DNA of 19,394 nt from an uncultured Lachnospiraceae bacterium (GCA_947628025.1 CANQYH010000020.1:1-19394), one strand, 5' to 3'. Shown: positions 7,473 to 14,721, numbered from the stretch's first letter. Notes: generated from the sequence alone by a model not told the origin. Made by a program: numbers and translations.

Positions 7473-8095
7473 GCAAGACCCTGTACCTGAAGCTGAATGA
7501 GATCACGGCCGTGCAGGAAAAGCAGGTATTTCTGAAAGACGTGGCGACGCTCTACTGCGACGACGCGGCGGTTCTGGCCAAATGCGGCGCTTTGAAGGTG
7601 CGGACGGTCCGGGAAGACCGGGACAGGCGCTATGTGGAGGATGTGCTGGACGTGATCCGCCAGATCAGTCAGATGGACCCCTCGATCCAGGTCACTAATC
7701 TGGGTCAGACGGATTTTATCATTGATTATCAGAAGCCGAAGCCGGCCCGTTGGCTGCGGCAGTGGGTGAAGACCGCCTGCGTCAGCGCCGTCTGTTTCTG
7801 CGGCGCGGCGTTCGCGATCATGACGTTCAATAACGATGCCAGCGTTACGGACGTTTTCCGGGAAGTTTACCGGATGGTCCTGGGACAGGAGCCGACCGGG
7901 GTCTCCGTACTGGAGCTGTCCTACTCTGTTGGGCTGGCTGTGGGGATCCTGGTATTTTTCAATCATTTTGCCGTCTGGAAGCTGAATACGGATCCGACGC
8001 CCCTGGAGGTGGAGATGCGGCTTTATGAAGATAACATTGCCAAGACGCTGATCCAGAACGAGGGGAGAAAGGAGTCCGACGTTGACGTTACTTAA
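7469..8095 (+). CDS. spoVAA: Stage V sporulation protein AA
   Basis: Component of the SpoVA complex, which loads dipicolinic acid into the forespore and releases it at germination. 208 residues: a soluble N-terminal domain (about 1-90, MSKTLYLKLNEITAVQEKQV, then a segment ending TDFIIDYQKPKPARWLR) and two membrane helices (about 98-115, VSAVCFCGAAFAIMTF; about 150-168, VLELSYSVGLAVGILVFFNHF). This domain order is that of SpoVAA. It overlaps the small upstream gene by 4 bp and spoVAB by 14 bp. Confidence 0.93.
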   Translation: MSKTLYLKLNEITAVQEKQVFLKDVATLYCDDAAVLAKCGALKVRTVREDRDRRYVEDVLDVIRQISQMDPSIQVTNLGQTDFIIDYQKPKPARWLRQWVKTACVSAVCFCGAAFAIMTFNNDASVTDVFREVYRMVLGQEPTGVSVLELSYSVGLAVGILVFFNHFAVWKLNTDPTPLEVEMRLYEDNIAKTLIQNEGRKESDVDVT

Positions 8096-8507
8096 ACAGG
8101 CGCTGCTGATCTTTCTGGGGTTTTGCTCCGGCAGCGTGATCGCCGCTGGCGTGTTCGCGTTCCTGGCGATCATCGGCGTATTCCCCCGGTTGATCGGAAA
8201 AACGAAGACCAGGAACCACATTTTGCTCTACGAGACGGCGATCGTCCTGGGGGGAACCACGGGGAACCTGATGGATCTCTTCCGGTTCCCGGTTCCCGGC
8301 GGGACGGCGGTGCTGGGGATCTTTGGCCTGGCGGTCGGCGTATTTATCGGTTGTCTGATCATGTCCCTGGCGGAAACGCTGAAAACGCTGCCGGTCATCG
8401 TCCGCCGTATCCATCTGGCCGTCGGATTTCAATATCTGGTCCTGGGAATTGCTCTGGGAAAATGCGGCGGGGCGCTTTTATATTTTTTCCGGGGAATGGG
8501 GCCATGA
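8082..8507 (+). CDS. spoVAB: Stage V sporulation protein AB
   Basis: Integral inner-membrane SpoVA subunit. 141 residues with about four hydrophobic helices (LLIFLGFCSGSVIAAGVFAF, AIVLGG, TAVLGIFGLAVGVFIGCLIM, FQYLVLGIALGKCGGALLYF) and the conserved LFRFPVPGG loop. Translation starts at TTG 8082, inside the end of spoVAA; GAAAGGAG at 8067-8074 is 7 nt upstream, which makes the UUG start convincing. A gap of about 100 bp without a gene separates it from spoVAC. Confidence 0.93.
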   Translation: MTLLKQALLIFLGFCSGSVIAAGVFAFLAIIGVFPRLIGKTKTRNHILLYETAIVLGGTTGNLMDLFRFPVPGGTAVLGIFGLAVGVFIGCLIMSLAETLKTLPVIVRRIHLAVGFQYLVLGIALGKCGGALLYFFRGMGP

Positions 8508-8606
8508 TAAACGGAAGATCCCGGCAGACGGAGCGACAGGTGAGATGTACGCCGCCGAGGGAACGGATGAAGCGAGGAAACGTTAAAAAGACAGGAGAGA
8601 ATGAGA

Positions 8607-9068
8607 ATGGAAATCAATAAGCAGTCCTACAATGAGTATGTGAAACAGATCACCCCGGCCAATTCCCTGTGGAAAAACATCCTGCGGGCTTTCCTGACCG
8701 GCGGGATCATCTGCACCATCGGACAGGCTGTCACCGGCTGGCTGCAGTCATTTTACGGCATGGACCAGCAGACGGCGGCGTCCTGGAACCTGCTGGCGCT
8801 GATCCTGGGCAGCGTCCTGCTGACGGGGCTGAATCTCTACCCGAAGATCGTCAAATGGGGCGGCGCGGGCGCGCTGGTGCCGATCACGGGCTTCGCCAAT
8901 TCAGTCGTGGCCCCGGCCATCGAGTACCAGGCGGAGGGGCAGGTCTATGGCGTCGGCGTGAAGATCTTTACGATCGCCGGGCCGGTGATCCTGTTCGGGA
9001 TCCTGTCCAGCTGGCTGCTGGGAGCGGCATACTGGTTCGGGCAGATGATGGGGTGGCTGCCGGTATAA
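8607..9068 (+). CDS. spoVAC: Stage V sporulation protein AC
   Basis: Membrane subunit of the SpoVA dipicolinic-acid channel; in Bacillus subtilis SpoVAC behaves as a mechanosensitive channel. About 153 residues, MEINKQSYNEYVKQITPANS at the N terminus, several membrane helices (AFLTGGIICTIGQAVTGWL, LLALILGSVLLTG, AGPVILFGILSSWLLGAAYW), and the family signature PITGFANSVVAPAIEYQAEG. ATG 8607 is preferred over ATG 8601 because AGGAG (8593-8597) is 9 nt from the former and only 3 nt from the latter. It is the last spoVA gene here: spoVAD and spoVAE, which normally follow, are absent. Confidence 0.95.
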   Translation: MEINKQSYNEYVKQITPANSLWKNILRAFLTGGIICTIGQAVTGWLQSFYGMDQQTAASWNLLALILGSVLLTGLNLYPKIVKWGGAGALVPITGFANSVVAPAIEYQAEGQVYGVGVKIFTIAGPVILFGILSSWLLGAAYWFGQMMGWLPV

Positions 9069-9073
9069 TGGAA

Positions 9074-9166
9074 GCTGCGGGCACGGTTCTGGATGACAAG
9101 GCAGCCCGCGGAGCGTGGCTCTGGATGGCAATGTCAGCTGCGGAGCGTGGCTCTGGGTGGCAAGGG
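9074..9166 (+). repeat. Three imperfect 31-32-bp tandem repeats after spoVAC
   Basis: Units begin near 9074, 9105 and 9137 and share AGCYGCGG, GGCTCTGG and TGRCAA; the last two are nearly identical around GCGGAGCGTGGCTCTGG (9108 and 9140). They lie just after the spoVAC stop and before the terminator, and contain no gene. Confidence 0.7.
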
Positions 9167-9177
9167 AAAAGAAATAG

Positions 9178-9234
9178 ACCTGCACGCATCGAAAACACAT
9201 AAGTTGTGTAAACGGTGCGCAGGTTTATTTTTTT
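9178..9234 (+). terminator. Terminator closing the spoIIA/spoVA block
   Basis: ACCTGCACGC (9178-9187) pairs with GTGCGCAGGT (9214-9223) with one mismatch and one wobble. An inner stem ACACA/TGTGT extends it, and TTTATTTTTTT follows. Confidence 0.7.
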
Positions 9235-9323
9235 ATAGGTTGCGTGAACAGGTTATTTTGGAAAAATTTTGAAAGAAACCGGTTCGGCGGGAAATTTTGA
9301 TGCAAAAACAGTCCGAATTTCGG

Positions 9324-9371
9324 ATTGTTAAAATCAGCTTTATTGCCGGATCAAAAATTTTCGGTTAATGT
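9324..9371 (+). promoter_or_regulatory. Shared-type promoter A (LRR fragment and RCC1-like lipoprotein)
   Basis: ATTGTTAAAAT (9324-9334), then TTGCCG as -35 (9343-9348), 17-bp spacer, TAATGT as -10 (9366-9371). The same element with identical spacing recurs at 11520 and 14674. Between it and the first good start codon (9859) lie a duplicated 66-bp segment and an LRR fragment. Confidence 0.7.
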
Positions 9372-9435
9372 ATGGATGGATCCAGTCCGTATGATCTGTT
9401 CTAGGGAGACAGTGCGATGTAAGAGCGTTGCGTAC

Positions 9436-9549
9436 AGGTACATATGCGTTTTTTCGCGGATCGATCGTGTCGGCGATTTGCGGCTAAGCGGGGCCTGCAT
9501 ATAGGTACATACGCGCTTTTCGCGAATTGATCGTGTCGGCGATTTGCGG
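9436..9549 (+). repeat. 66-67-bp tandem duplication before the LRR fragment
   Basis: AGGTACATATGCG...TCGTGTCGGCGATTTGCGG (9436-9483) recurs as AGGTACATACGCG...TCGTGTCGGCGATTTGCGG (9503-9549). The second copy runs into the LRR reading frame; the first ends in a TAA in the matching frame. Confidence 0.8.
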
Positions 9550-9838
9550 TACGGTTCCGGAGGGCGTGACCGGCATTGGGGGATCTGCGTTTTACGGCTG
9601 CAGGAACTTAAAAAGCGTGACGATTCCGGAGGGCGTGACCAGTATCGGGCGCAGGGCGTTCAACGAGTGCCGTCTGACCGAAGTGACGATTCCGGCCAGC
9701 GTGACGAATATCGGCATGATGGCGTTTTATGAATGCAGGGGTCTGACAGACGTATATTATGGCGGCGGCGAGGACCAGTGGGCGGAGTTGTCTGCCGGTG
9801 CGGCCGTGGAAGAGACCGCCGTCATCCATTTTGAATAA
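9527..9838 (+). CDS. BspA-type leucine-rich-repeat protein, probably a truncated remnant
   Basis: Three LRR_5-type repeats (VPEGVTGIGGSAFYGCRNL, IPEGVTSIGRRAFNEC, IPASVTNIGMMAFYECRGL) followed by the standard C-terminal ending of these proteins (DVYYGGGEDQWAEL...VIHFE). Proteins of this family are normally secreted or cell-wall surface proteins. Here there is no signal peptide, and the frame can only start at TTG 9527 with no Shine-Dalgarno; upstream it is open only to 9488 and lies within the duplicated 66-bp segment. Most likely the 3' end of a once larger gene. It is only 20 bp from the next lipoprotein gene and would share promoter A. It could instead be a minimal expressed LRR domain. 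Confidence 0.5.
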   Translation: MIVSAICGTVPEGVTGIGGSAFYGCRNLKSVTIPEGVTSIGRRAFNECRLTEVTIPASVTNIGMMAFYECRGLTDVYYGGGEDQWAELSAGAAVEETAVIHFE

Positions 9839-9858
9839 TCGGAAAGAAGGGGACAGGG

Positions 9859-11358
9859 ATGAAAAATCGATTCAGGAAAATCATGTGTGCGCTTCTGGTT
9901 TTCTGTTTGCTGCTTTCTCTTACCGCGTGCGGGGACAAGCAGTCCGGCAGCGATGGGACATCCGGCAGCGGGAATGTGCAGGCCGGCGATGAAACTTCCG
10001 GCCGCGCGGGCGAAACGACAAAGACCACCAGCAGCGGTTCTGGTCAGGCTTCCGGCAGCGGTTCCCAACAAACCTCTGATAATGACACTGGTGAGACCTC
10101 CGGCAGCGGTTCCCAACAAACTTCCGGCGATGGCGCCGGTGAGACCTCCGGCAGCGGTTCCCAACAAACTTCCGGCGATGGCGCCGGTCAGGCATCTGAC
10201 AATAGCTCCAAACAAGCTTCCGATGATGGTTCTAGTCAGACCTCCGGCAGCGACCCCGGCAGCACCTCCCGGCCGTCCGAACCCATTCAGCGGGTGAAAG
10301 ACGCCCGGGAGGCGGCGTCGGCTCTCACCACCGGAACTCTGTTCCTGCTGAAAGACGGTTCCGTATTGACGACCGATCATCATCAGCTCGATTTCGCGAA
10401 AGAATACGCCGCGCTGCCGGGACTCAAAAAGATCATCGATTCCTGCAGCGAGATGGAGATGTTTGCCCTGACGGAAAACGGCGAGGTGTATTATCACGGC
10501 GCGAAGATCATGGACGGCGTCCTGGACGGGGCGTACAGTACGACCAATGTCAACCAGGCCGCAGTCGCCGTGACCCGTGACGCCATATATAAGCTGTATA
10601 AAGCGAGCCAGACCAGTGCGGCGCTGTGCGAAATGAACCCGGAAGGCTATACGGACGTGAACGGCGAGGTAATCTCTCACTACGAGCAGTATCCTGACAC
10701 ATACAAAGACCAAACTGTCCTGAAGGGCGGGGCCGCCGCGGGACCGTTTGCAGGCGTGAGCGCGGAAAAGGGCGACTTCTTCATCTTGTCGGCGGATGGA
10801 AAAGTATATGCCGACAGCGAAGACTACAAGGAGATGACATTCTTTTCCTGGGAAAATGTCGCCGTCTTCGAGGTGCAGAAGCGCATGCTCACGGACCGTG
10901 ACAGCGGGAACCGCGAGACGGAGATCACCGCGGCGGCGATTCTGACCGACGGTACGGTGCTGGCGGAGGGCGCGTATGCCGGTGAGATCCTTTCCTGGGG
11001 AGAATTGAACGACATCTCCATGTCCGATACGCTGATCGTCGGCCTCAAGCCAGACGGTACGCTGCGGGTGGCGGGCGCAGACGCTGAATACGTCGAACAG
11101 GACCTGGCCGCCTGGCAGAATATCGTGGCCGTGAAAGTGGGCGGCACGAGCAAAATCGACCGGGTCGTCAACGCGATCGATGCGGAGGGGAACTGTTATG
11201 AGCTTCAGTTTAATGTCAATTGGAGCGAAAACAATGTATACAGGATTTCTCCCGCAGACGGGACCGGCGGAACGTTTTATCCGTTTTACAAGTGCGCGCC
11301 GGACGGCACGGTTTATACCATCGGTTCAGATGGGACCTGGGAGCTGTATGAGGACTGA
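9859..11358 (+). CDS. Surface lipoprotein with repetitive linker and RCC1-like domain
   Basis: 499 residues. A lipoprotein signal peptide with lipobox LTAC gives Cys24 as the lipidated residue. Residues about 25-145 are a Ser/Gly/Gln/Thr linker containing 16-residue repeats encoded by a 48-bp tandem array, probably a flexible spacer across the cell wall. The remaining part has repeated short beta-type units resembling RCC1-like propeller blades, such as LLKDGSVLTT, LTENGEVYYHG, LSADGKVYAD, LTDGTVLAEG, LKPDGTLRVAG and APDGTVYTIG, with W-x-x-IVAV spacers (WQNIVAVKVGG). It should sit outside the membrane; ligand unknown. ATG 9859 has AAGGGG 6 nt upstream. It follows the LRR fragment by 20 bp and ends at a strong terminator. 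Confidence 0.82.
   Translation: MKNRFRKIMCALLVFCLLLSLTACGDKQSGSDGTSGSGNVQAGDETSGRAGETTKTTSSGSGQASGSGSQQTSDNDTGETSGSGSQQTSGDGAGETSGSGSQQTSGDGAGQASDNSSKQASDDGSSQTSGSDPGSTSRPSEPIQRVKDAREAASALTTGTLFLLKDGSVLTTDHHQLDFAKEYAALPGLKKIIDSCSEMEMFALTENGEVYYHGAKIMDGVLDGAYSTTNVNQAAVAVTRDAIYKLYKASQTSAALCEMNPEGYTDVNGEVISHYEQYPDTYKDQTVLKGGAAAGPFAGVSAEKGDFFILSADGKVYADSEDYKEMTFFSWENVAVFEVQKRMLTDRDSGNRETEITAAAILTDGTVLAEGAYAGEILSWGELNDISMSDTLIVGLKPDGTLRVAGADAEYVEQDLAAWQNIVAVKVGGTSKIDRVVNAIDAEGNCYELQFNVNWSENNVYRISPADGTGGTFYPFYKCAPDGTVYTIGSDGTWELYED
10042..10233 (+). repeat. 48-bp coding tandem repeat in the lipoprotein linker
   Basis: Four in-frame units of exactly 48 bp at 10042, 10090, 10138 and 10186. Units 2 and 3 (10090-10137, 10138-10185) are identical, unit 1 is close and unit 4 degenerate. 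Because 48 is divisible by three, loss or gain of units changes only the length of the Ser/Gly linker. Confidence 0.92.
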
Positions 11359-11395
11359 CCGGGAGCGGAAACGCGCTGCGGCTGTGTAAACGAGA

Positions 11396-11450
11396 AATAA
11401 CCTGCATATGTAACCTGCTTAGCCATACAGGTGCATATGCAGGTTATTTT
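11396..11450 (+). terminator. Strong terminator after the RCC1-like lipoprotein
   Basis: AATAACCTGCATATG (11396-11410) is perfectly complementary to CATATGCAGGTTATT (15 bp, ending at about 11448), with a nested ACCTG/CAGGT hairpin in the loop and a T run at the end. The symmetry would let it work in both directions. Confidence 0.85.
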
Positions 11451-11519
11451 GACCCGGAACGGGACCCGGCGGACGGCGCCGGCAGAAGCTGTCGGATGGA
11501 AAAACCGTTCCGATCCCAA

Positions 11520-11567
11520 ATTGTTAAAATTAACTTTATTGCCGGATCCGGGATTTTCGGGTAATGT
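11520..11567 (+). promoter_or_regulatory. Shared-type promoter B (HTH/STAND unit)
   Basis: ATTGTTAAAAT (11520-11530), -35 TTGCCG (11539-11544), 17-bp spacer, -10 TAATGT (11562-11567). It is nearly identical to promoter A over about 50 bp, including TTTATTGCCGGATC and ATTTTCGG. The upstream part here contains GTTAAAATTAAC, an inverted GTTAA/TTAAC pair not kept in the other two copies. Confidence 0.72.
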
Positions 11568-11658
11568 ATAGTTAATGTGATCACGGCAGAAAAACAGTGC
11601 GGCAGGAAAAGTTGCACGCACCAATACGGCGGAAAGGAACTGGCCGCGGGAGGAATTC

Positions 11659-12594
11659 ATGGAGCGGAGGATCATTGCGTTAGCCCGTGAGGTGATCGCG
11701 CGGGAACCGAAGAAGAGGCCGGAGGCAGAGCGCATCCGGGAGTGGGCGTCCCGCCTGGCACGGGCAGAGGGAACCGGCAGTCTGGCGGATCTGGACCGAT
11801 TGATCTATACGAAAATGTACGGCGAGCTTCCGGTGCGGGCAGGCGCGCTGAAAATACGCTATTGGCGGACCGGACACCATATCCCGCGCGACAGGGAGGA
11901 GGCGCTTTTGTTCGCCCGTGCCCTGGGACTGGATGAGGCGGAGACTTTGTATCTGCTGCAGACCGTCATGGAAAAAAGCGACCGGATATTTTCTGACGGC
12001 GAATGGCCGGATGCGGAATACGTCCGCCGTGCAGAACGGATGGAGGAAATGCTGCGGGAATATATCGCCGGCGTTCCGCCCGCCCGTATGATCCAGCTGG
12101 ACATTCCGTATGAGCGGCTGAACGGTTTCGCGCGTCATCTGTTCTGCATCGACGCGCTGCAGGCGTCGGCGCTGGCGGCCGAAGCCAGCGAAGCCGCCGT
12201 GATAGAGAATCATATGTCCAGCATTAATTATGAAGCGGAATTTCTGCGGATCTGCAGGCTGCAGGGAGAAATCCCCAGGCGCGTCATGCTCCGGCATATA
12301 TTCCTGCTGGGTCTGCCTTATCTGAACCGCCGGCTGGTGGACGAACGGCTCCGGGAGCTGGGATATCTGCCGCTGACGGAGGGACATACGAATCCGGTCG
12401 GAGCGCTGGCAGACGATCTGGTGATCGGGATTCTGAGCCTGTATGAGTCGGAATGTTCCGGAAAGGATCCGCTGGAATGCAGAAGCTGGCTGCTGGAACA
12501 GCTCCGCGCGCTGGATCTGTATTTGCGGGATTCCGGCCGGGACGGTTACCGGTTCCTTTGTTTTCGGTCCTTGGCGACCATGGCGAGGTTTTAA
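11659..12594 (+). CDS. Putative HTH (XRE-like) regulatory protein next to a STAND NTPase
   Basis: 311 residues, cytoplasmic (no signal or membrane segment). GGGAGG at 11648-11653 is 5 nt before the ATG. Residues about 45-105 resemble an XRE-type helix-turn-helix: LADLDRLIYTKMYG, then ALKIRYWRTGHHIPRDREEALLFARALGLDEAETLYLL, in which the LGLDEAETLYLL ending is typical of such domains. The rest is helical without a recognised domain (ARMIQLDIPYERLNGFARHL; RRLVDERLRELGYLPL). It ends 7 bp before the NTPase gene, so the two are co-transcribed and the products probably act together, for example as DNA-binding and sensor/switch parts. That pairing is inference. Confidence 0.65.
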   Translation: MERRIIALAREVIAREPKKRPEAERIREWASRLARAEGTGSLADLDRLIYTKMYGELPVRAGALKIRYWRTGHHIPRDREEALLFARALGLDEAETLYLLQTVMEKSDRIFSDGEWPDAEYVRRAERMEEMLREYIAGVPPARMIQLDIPYERLNGFARHLFCIDALQASALAAEASEAAVIENHMSSINYEAEFLRICRLQGEIPRRVMLRHIFLLGLPYLNRRLVDERLRELGYLPLTEGHTNPVGALADDLVIGILSLYESECSGKDPLECRSWLLEQLRALDLYLRDSGRDGYRFLCFRSLATMARF

Positions 12595-12601
12595 AGAGGA
12601 T

Positions 12602-13675
12602 ATGATCGAGTATGAACTGGAATATCTGAACTGGAAAGAGCGGCAGCTGGCGCTGCGGCGGAAATACGCCGACACGCCGCCGGGACTGGACGCGGAGCAG
12701 GCCGCGCGGGAACAAGCGCGCCAGAATGAGGCCAGAGCACTGTATGAGGAACGGAAGCACTGGCGGCTGACGGGAGACACGCATGTTCCGCCGGAGCCGT
12801 TTGCGGGCCGCAGGGCGGAGCTTGCCGCGCTGGGAGAGCTTCTGGAAAACGGAAATGGCACGGTTTTTATCTGCGGCATGGGCGGGATCGGCAAGACCGC
12901 CCTGGTCCGGGAATGGGCGCGGGAGCACGCCGGAGAATACAGCCGTATTCTGTTTTTGATCTGCGTCCATGGGATCGGGCAGATCTTCGCCGACGACAAC
13001 CAGATCGGCATATCCAATTTGTCCTACACGGAAAGCAGGTATTCTTCCCGGAAACAGTATGCCCGGGAAAAGTATGAAAAGCTGGCGGAGATCGCCGCCT
13101 CGGAGCGGATCCTGCTGATCCTGGACAACTGCAGCCGCGTCAGCGATCCCTGGCTGGAGCTGCTCGAGAACCTGCCGTGCCATAAGCTGATCACGACGCG
13201 TCTGAGCCGGAACGCATTGTCCGGACAGGGGCGGTGCGTCCTGGAAATAGGAAGCCTGTCCGGCGAGGAGGAATGGAAGGAGTTTTACCGTCTGTATACG
13301 GGAGAGAATCCTGACGGGCCGGGATGGGAAGCCGCGATGGCCTGCCGCGATTCCGTACTGGGTCATACGCTGAAAATGAAGCTGGCGCTGTGCAATCCCC
13401 GACAGTCATGGACCGGCCAGCAGATGGCCAAGTATATACTGTCCGGTTTCCGGCTGAAAAAAACGGACCGGCAGGCCTTGTGCGAGCTGACTTTTGCGGC
13501 GCTTTCCGGTATTCCGGAGCCGGTGTTTCTCGCCTGCACCGGTTCGGACCGGGAAAGTCTTGAGAGACTGAAAACCGCTTCGCTCGTTCAGACGCGAAGC
13601 GGAGCGGGGGGGTATTTTTATCGCTGCACCCGGTCGTCGGCGAGGCGGTGCAGATCATGTGGAGACCCGATGTGA
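12602..13675 (+). CDS. STAND/NB-ARC-type NTPase, N-terminal half (frame shifts into the TPR half)
   Basis: Numbered from ATG 12602. Residues 1-60 are a charged helical segment; the NTPase domain begins near PEPFAGRRAELAAL. Walker A GMGGIGKT is at 92-99, Walker B ILLILDN at 170-176, and a sensor-like TTR at 198-200 (KLITTRLSR), as in NB-ARC and other STAND ATPases, which switch between ADP and ATP states and often oligomerise. A winged-helix-like part follows (LCELTFAALSGIPEPVFLAC). After residue 337 the frame leaves the homologous sequence and ends 20 codons later; the expected continuation (SLHPVVGEAVQIMW) lies in the -1 frame. The Shine-Dalgarno AAGAGGA almost touches the ATG, so coupling to the upstream gene is likely. 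Confidence 0.8.
   Translation: MIEYELEYLNWKERQLALRRKYADTPPGLDAEQAAREQARQNEARALYEERKHWRLTGDTHVPPEPFAGRRAELAALGELLENGNGTVFICGMGGIGKTALVREWAREHAGEYSRILFLICVHGIGQIFADDNQIGISNLSYTESRYSSRKQYAREKYEKLAEIAASERILLILDNCSRVSDPWLELLENLPCHKLITTRLSRNALSGQGRCVLEIGSLSGEEEWKEFYRLYTGENPDGPGWEAAMACRDSVLGHTLKMKLALCNPRQSWTGQQMAKYILSGFRLKKTDRQALCELTFAALSGIPEPVFLACTGSDRESLERLKTASLVQTRSGAGGYFYRCTRSSARRCRSCGDPM
13606..13653 (+). other. Frame-change point: G7 tract followed by a stem-loop
   Basis: G7 at 13606-13612 reads G GGG GGG in the NTPase frame, the form of a -1 slippery heptamer. CTGCACC (13624-13630) is perfectly complementary to GGTGCAG (13647-13653), a 7-bp stem starting 11 nt after the tract. A -1 shift here joins the NTPase to the TPR frame into a protein of about 677 residues. 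A missing G in the tract (mutation, phase variation or sequencing error) would look the same. Confidence 0.55.
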
Positions 13676-14634
13676 ACCGCTGCGCGGCGTTTTTGCAGGC
13701 GTTCAGTCATTATATGCGCCTTACGTGGTTCCGGCCGAGGGAAGAAGACCGGTGGCTGGCGGATGAATTGTTTTTTCTCCTGAAACGGCTGCCGGAGCCG
13801 ACGGCGTGGTACTATTCGATCTATGAGGGGCTGGCGACGGCTCTGATGGTCTGGGAATGTTTCAGCGACGCGGAACGCCTGATGCGGAAGACATATGAGG
13901 TGGTCCGCGGTTATTACGGCGAGGACCATCAGGCCTGCGCGTACATGGCGCTGCGGGTAGCGGCCGTTTACCACAATCAGATGCGTTTTTCGGAAAGCCG
14001 CGAATGGTACGGGCTGGCCTGCCGGCTCTACCGGAAAGTGAAACCGCTGCGGGCGGACGCGTACGTAAACCGCGCGGAGGCCTGCGAGAAGATGGCGGGG
14101 GTTCTGGAGCGCGACGGGGATTATACGGGAGGTCACCGATATGTGGATGAGGCGATGAGCGCGATGGAGGAGTTTCGTCGCTGTGCGGAGACCGCCCATC
14201 CGGATCTCTGGAAGCTGCGGCGGTCGGAATGGCAGTATGTATATTTGCGGCGGGCCCGGCTGTATTTCGGGCAGGGCCGGTTCGATGAAGCGCAGCAGGC
14301 GCTGGATACCGCGTACTCCCTGTTTCCCCTGGATGAACTGAGCCGGGTGGAACTGAATATGTGCCAGGTCAGGCTTTATATGGTCCGCGAGCGGTGGGAA
14401 CCGGCGCTTGCGCTGGCCCGGCGGGATCTGGAGACAATGATCCGCTATCACGGCGAAACGATCAAGGCCGCGCTGAGCTGCCGGGAACAGCTGGGCGACG
14501 TGCTGGCCGCTTCCGGACAGATGAGCGGGGCCTGTGAGCAGTATATCCGGGCGGCGGACCGGCTGCGGGAGAAATATCCGTTTCAGACCGACTGGATCAG
14601 GCGGCTGCAGAAAAAGGCGGGTGGGCTGCTGTAA
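13648..14634 (+). CDS. TPR-type C-terminal half of the STAND NTPase (in -1 frame)
   Basis: The frame is open from 13564 and reads FLSLHPVVGEAVQIMWRPDV across the junction, the usual link between the winged-helix and repeat domains of NB-ARC/TPR proteins, so this is the missing part of the preceding gene and not an independent protein. If translated alone, GTG 13648 or ATG 13657 could start it, with only a weak GGCGAGG nearby. About 328 residues of helical repeats: TAWYYSIYEGLATALMVWEC, AYMALRVAAVYHNQMRFSES, NRAEACEKMAGVLERDGDYTG, VYLRRARLYFGQGRFDEAQQ, REQLGDVLAASGQMSGACEQ. In STAND proteins such C-terminal repeats sense the trigger. Ends inside a terminator-like hairpin. Confidence 0.78.
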   Translation: MQIMWRPDVNRCAAFLQAFSHYMRLTWFRPREEDRWLADELFFLLKRLPEPTAWYYSIYEGLATALMVWECFSDAERLMRKTYEVVRGYYGEDHQACAYMALRVAAVYHNQMRFSESREWYGLACRLYRKVKPLRADAYVNRAEACEKMAGVLERDGDYTGGHRYVDEAMSAMEEFRRCAETAHPDLWKLRRSEWQYVYLRRARLYFGQGRFDEAQQALDTAYSLFPLDELSRVELNMCQVRLYMVRERWEPALALARRDLETMIRYHGETIKAALSCREQLGDVLAASGQMSGACEQYIRAADRLREKYPFQTDWIRRLQKKAGGLL

Positions 14635-14659
14635 AACGGCCCTGCCCGCCGCTGTTTTT
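14616..14659 (+). terminator. Terminator overlapping the end of the TPR frame
   Basis: GGCGGG (14616-14621) plus GGGC (14623-14626) pair with GCCC (14639-14642) plus CCCGCC (14645-14650), with a small internal bulge. GCTGTTTTT follows. The left arm lies within the last codons of the gene. Confidence 0.6.
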
Positions 14660-14673
14660 CCGGAAAACCCCGG

Positions 14674-14721
14674 ATTGTTAAAATAAATTATATTGCGGCG
14701 GAAACTTTTTTGCGTTAATAA
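14674..14721 (+). promoter_or_regulatory. Shared-type promoter C (LRR lipoprotein unit)
   Basis: ATTGTTAAAAT (14674-14684), -35 TTGCGG (14693-14698), 17-bp spacer, -10 TAATAA (14716-14721). It is the most diverged of the three copies, but the offsets (19 and 17 bp) are identical to A and B. Confidence 0.68.

Noticed and set aside
8504..8620. 38-codon ORF starting at the overlapping ATGA of spoVAB
   Set aside because: No own ribosome binding site, runs over the spoVAC start in another frame, and the arginine-rich sequence is not protein-like.
8968..9198. Minus-strand ORF (CHPEPRSAAD...) over the repeats after spoVAC
   Set aside because: It is a translation of the 31-32-bp tandem repeats; such ORFs are repeat artefacts.
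10042..10233. Regular repeats considered as a CRISPR array
   Set aside because: The 48-bp units are contiguous without unique spacers and are in frame within a lipoprotein gene.
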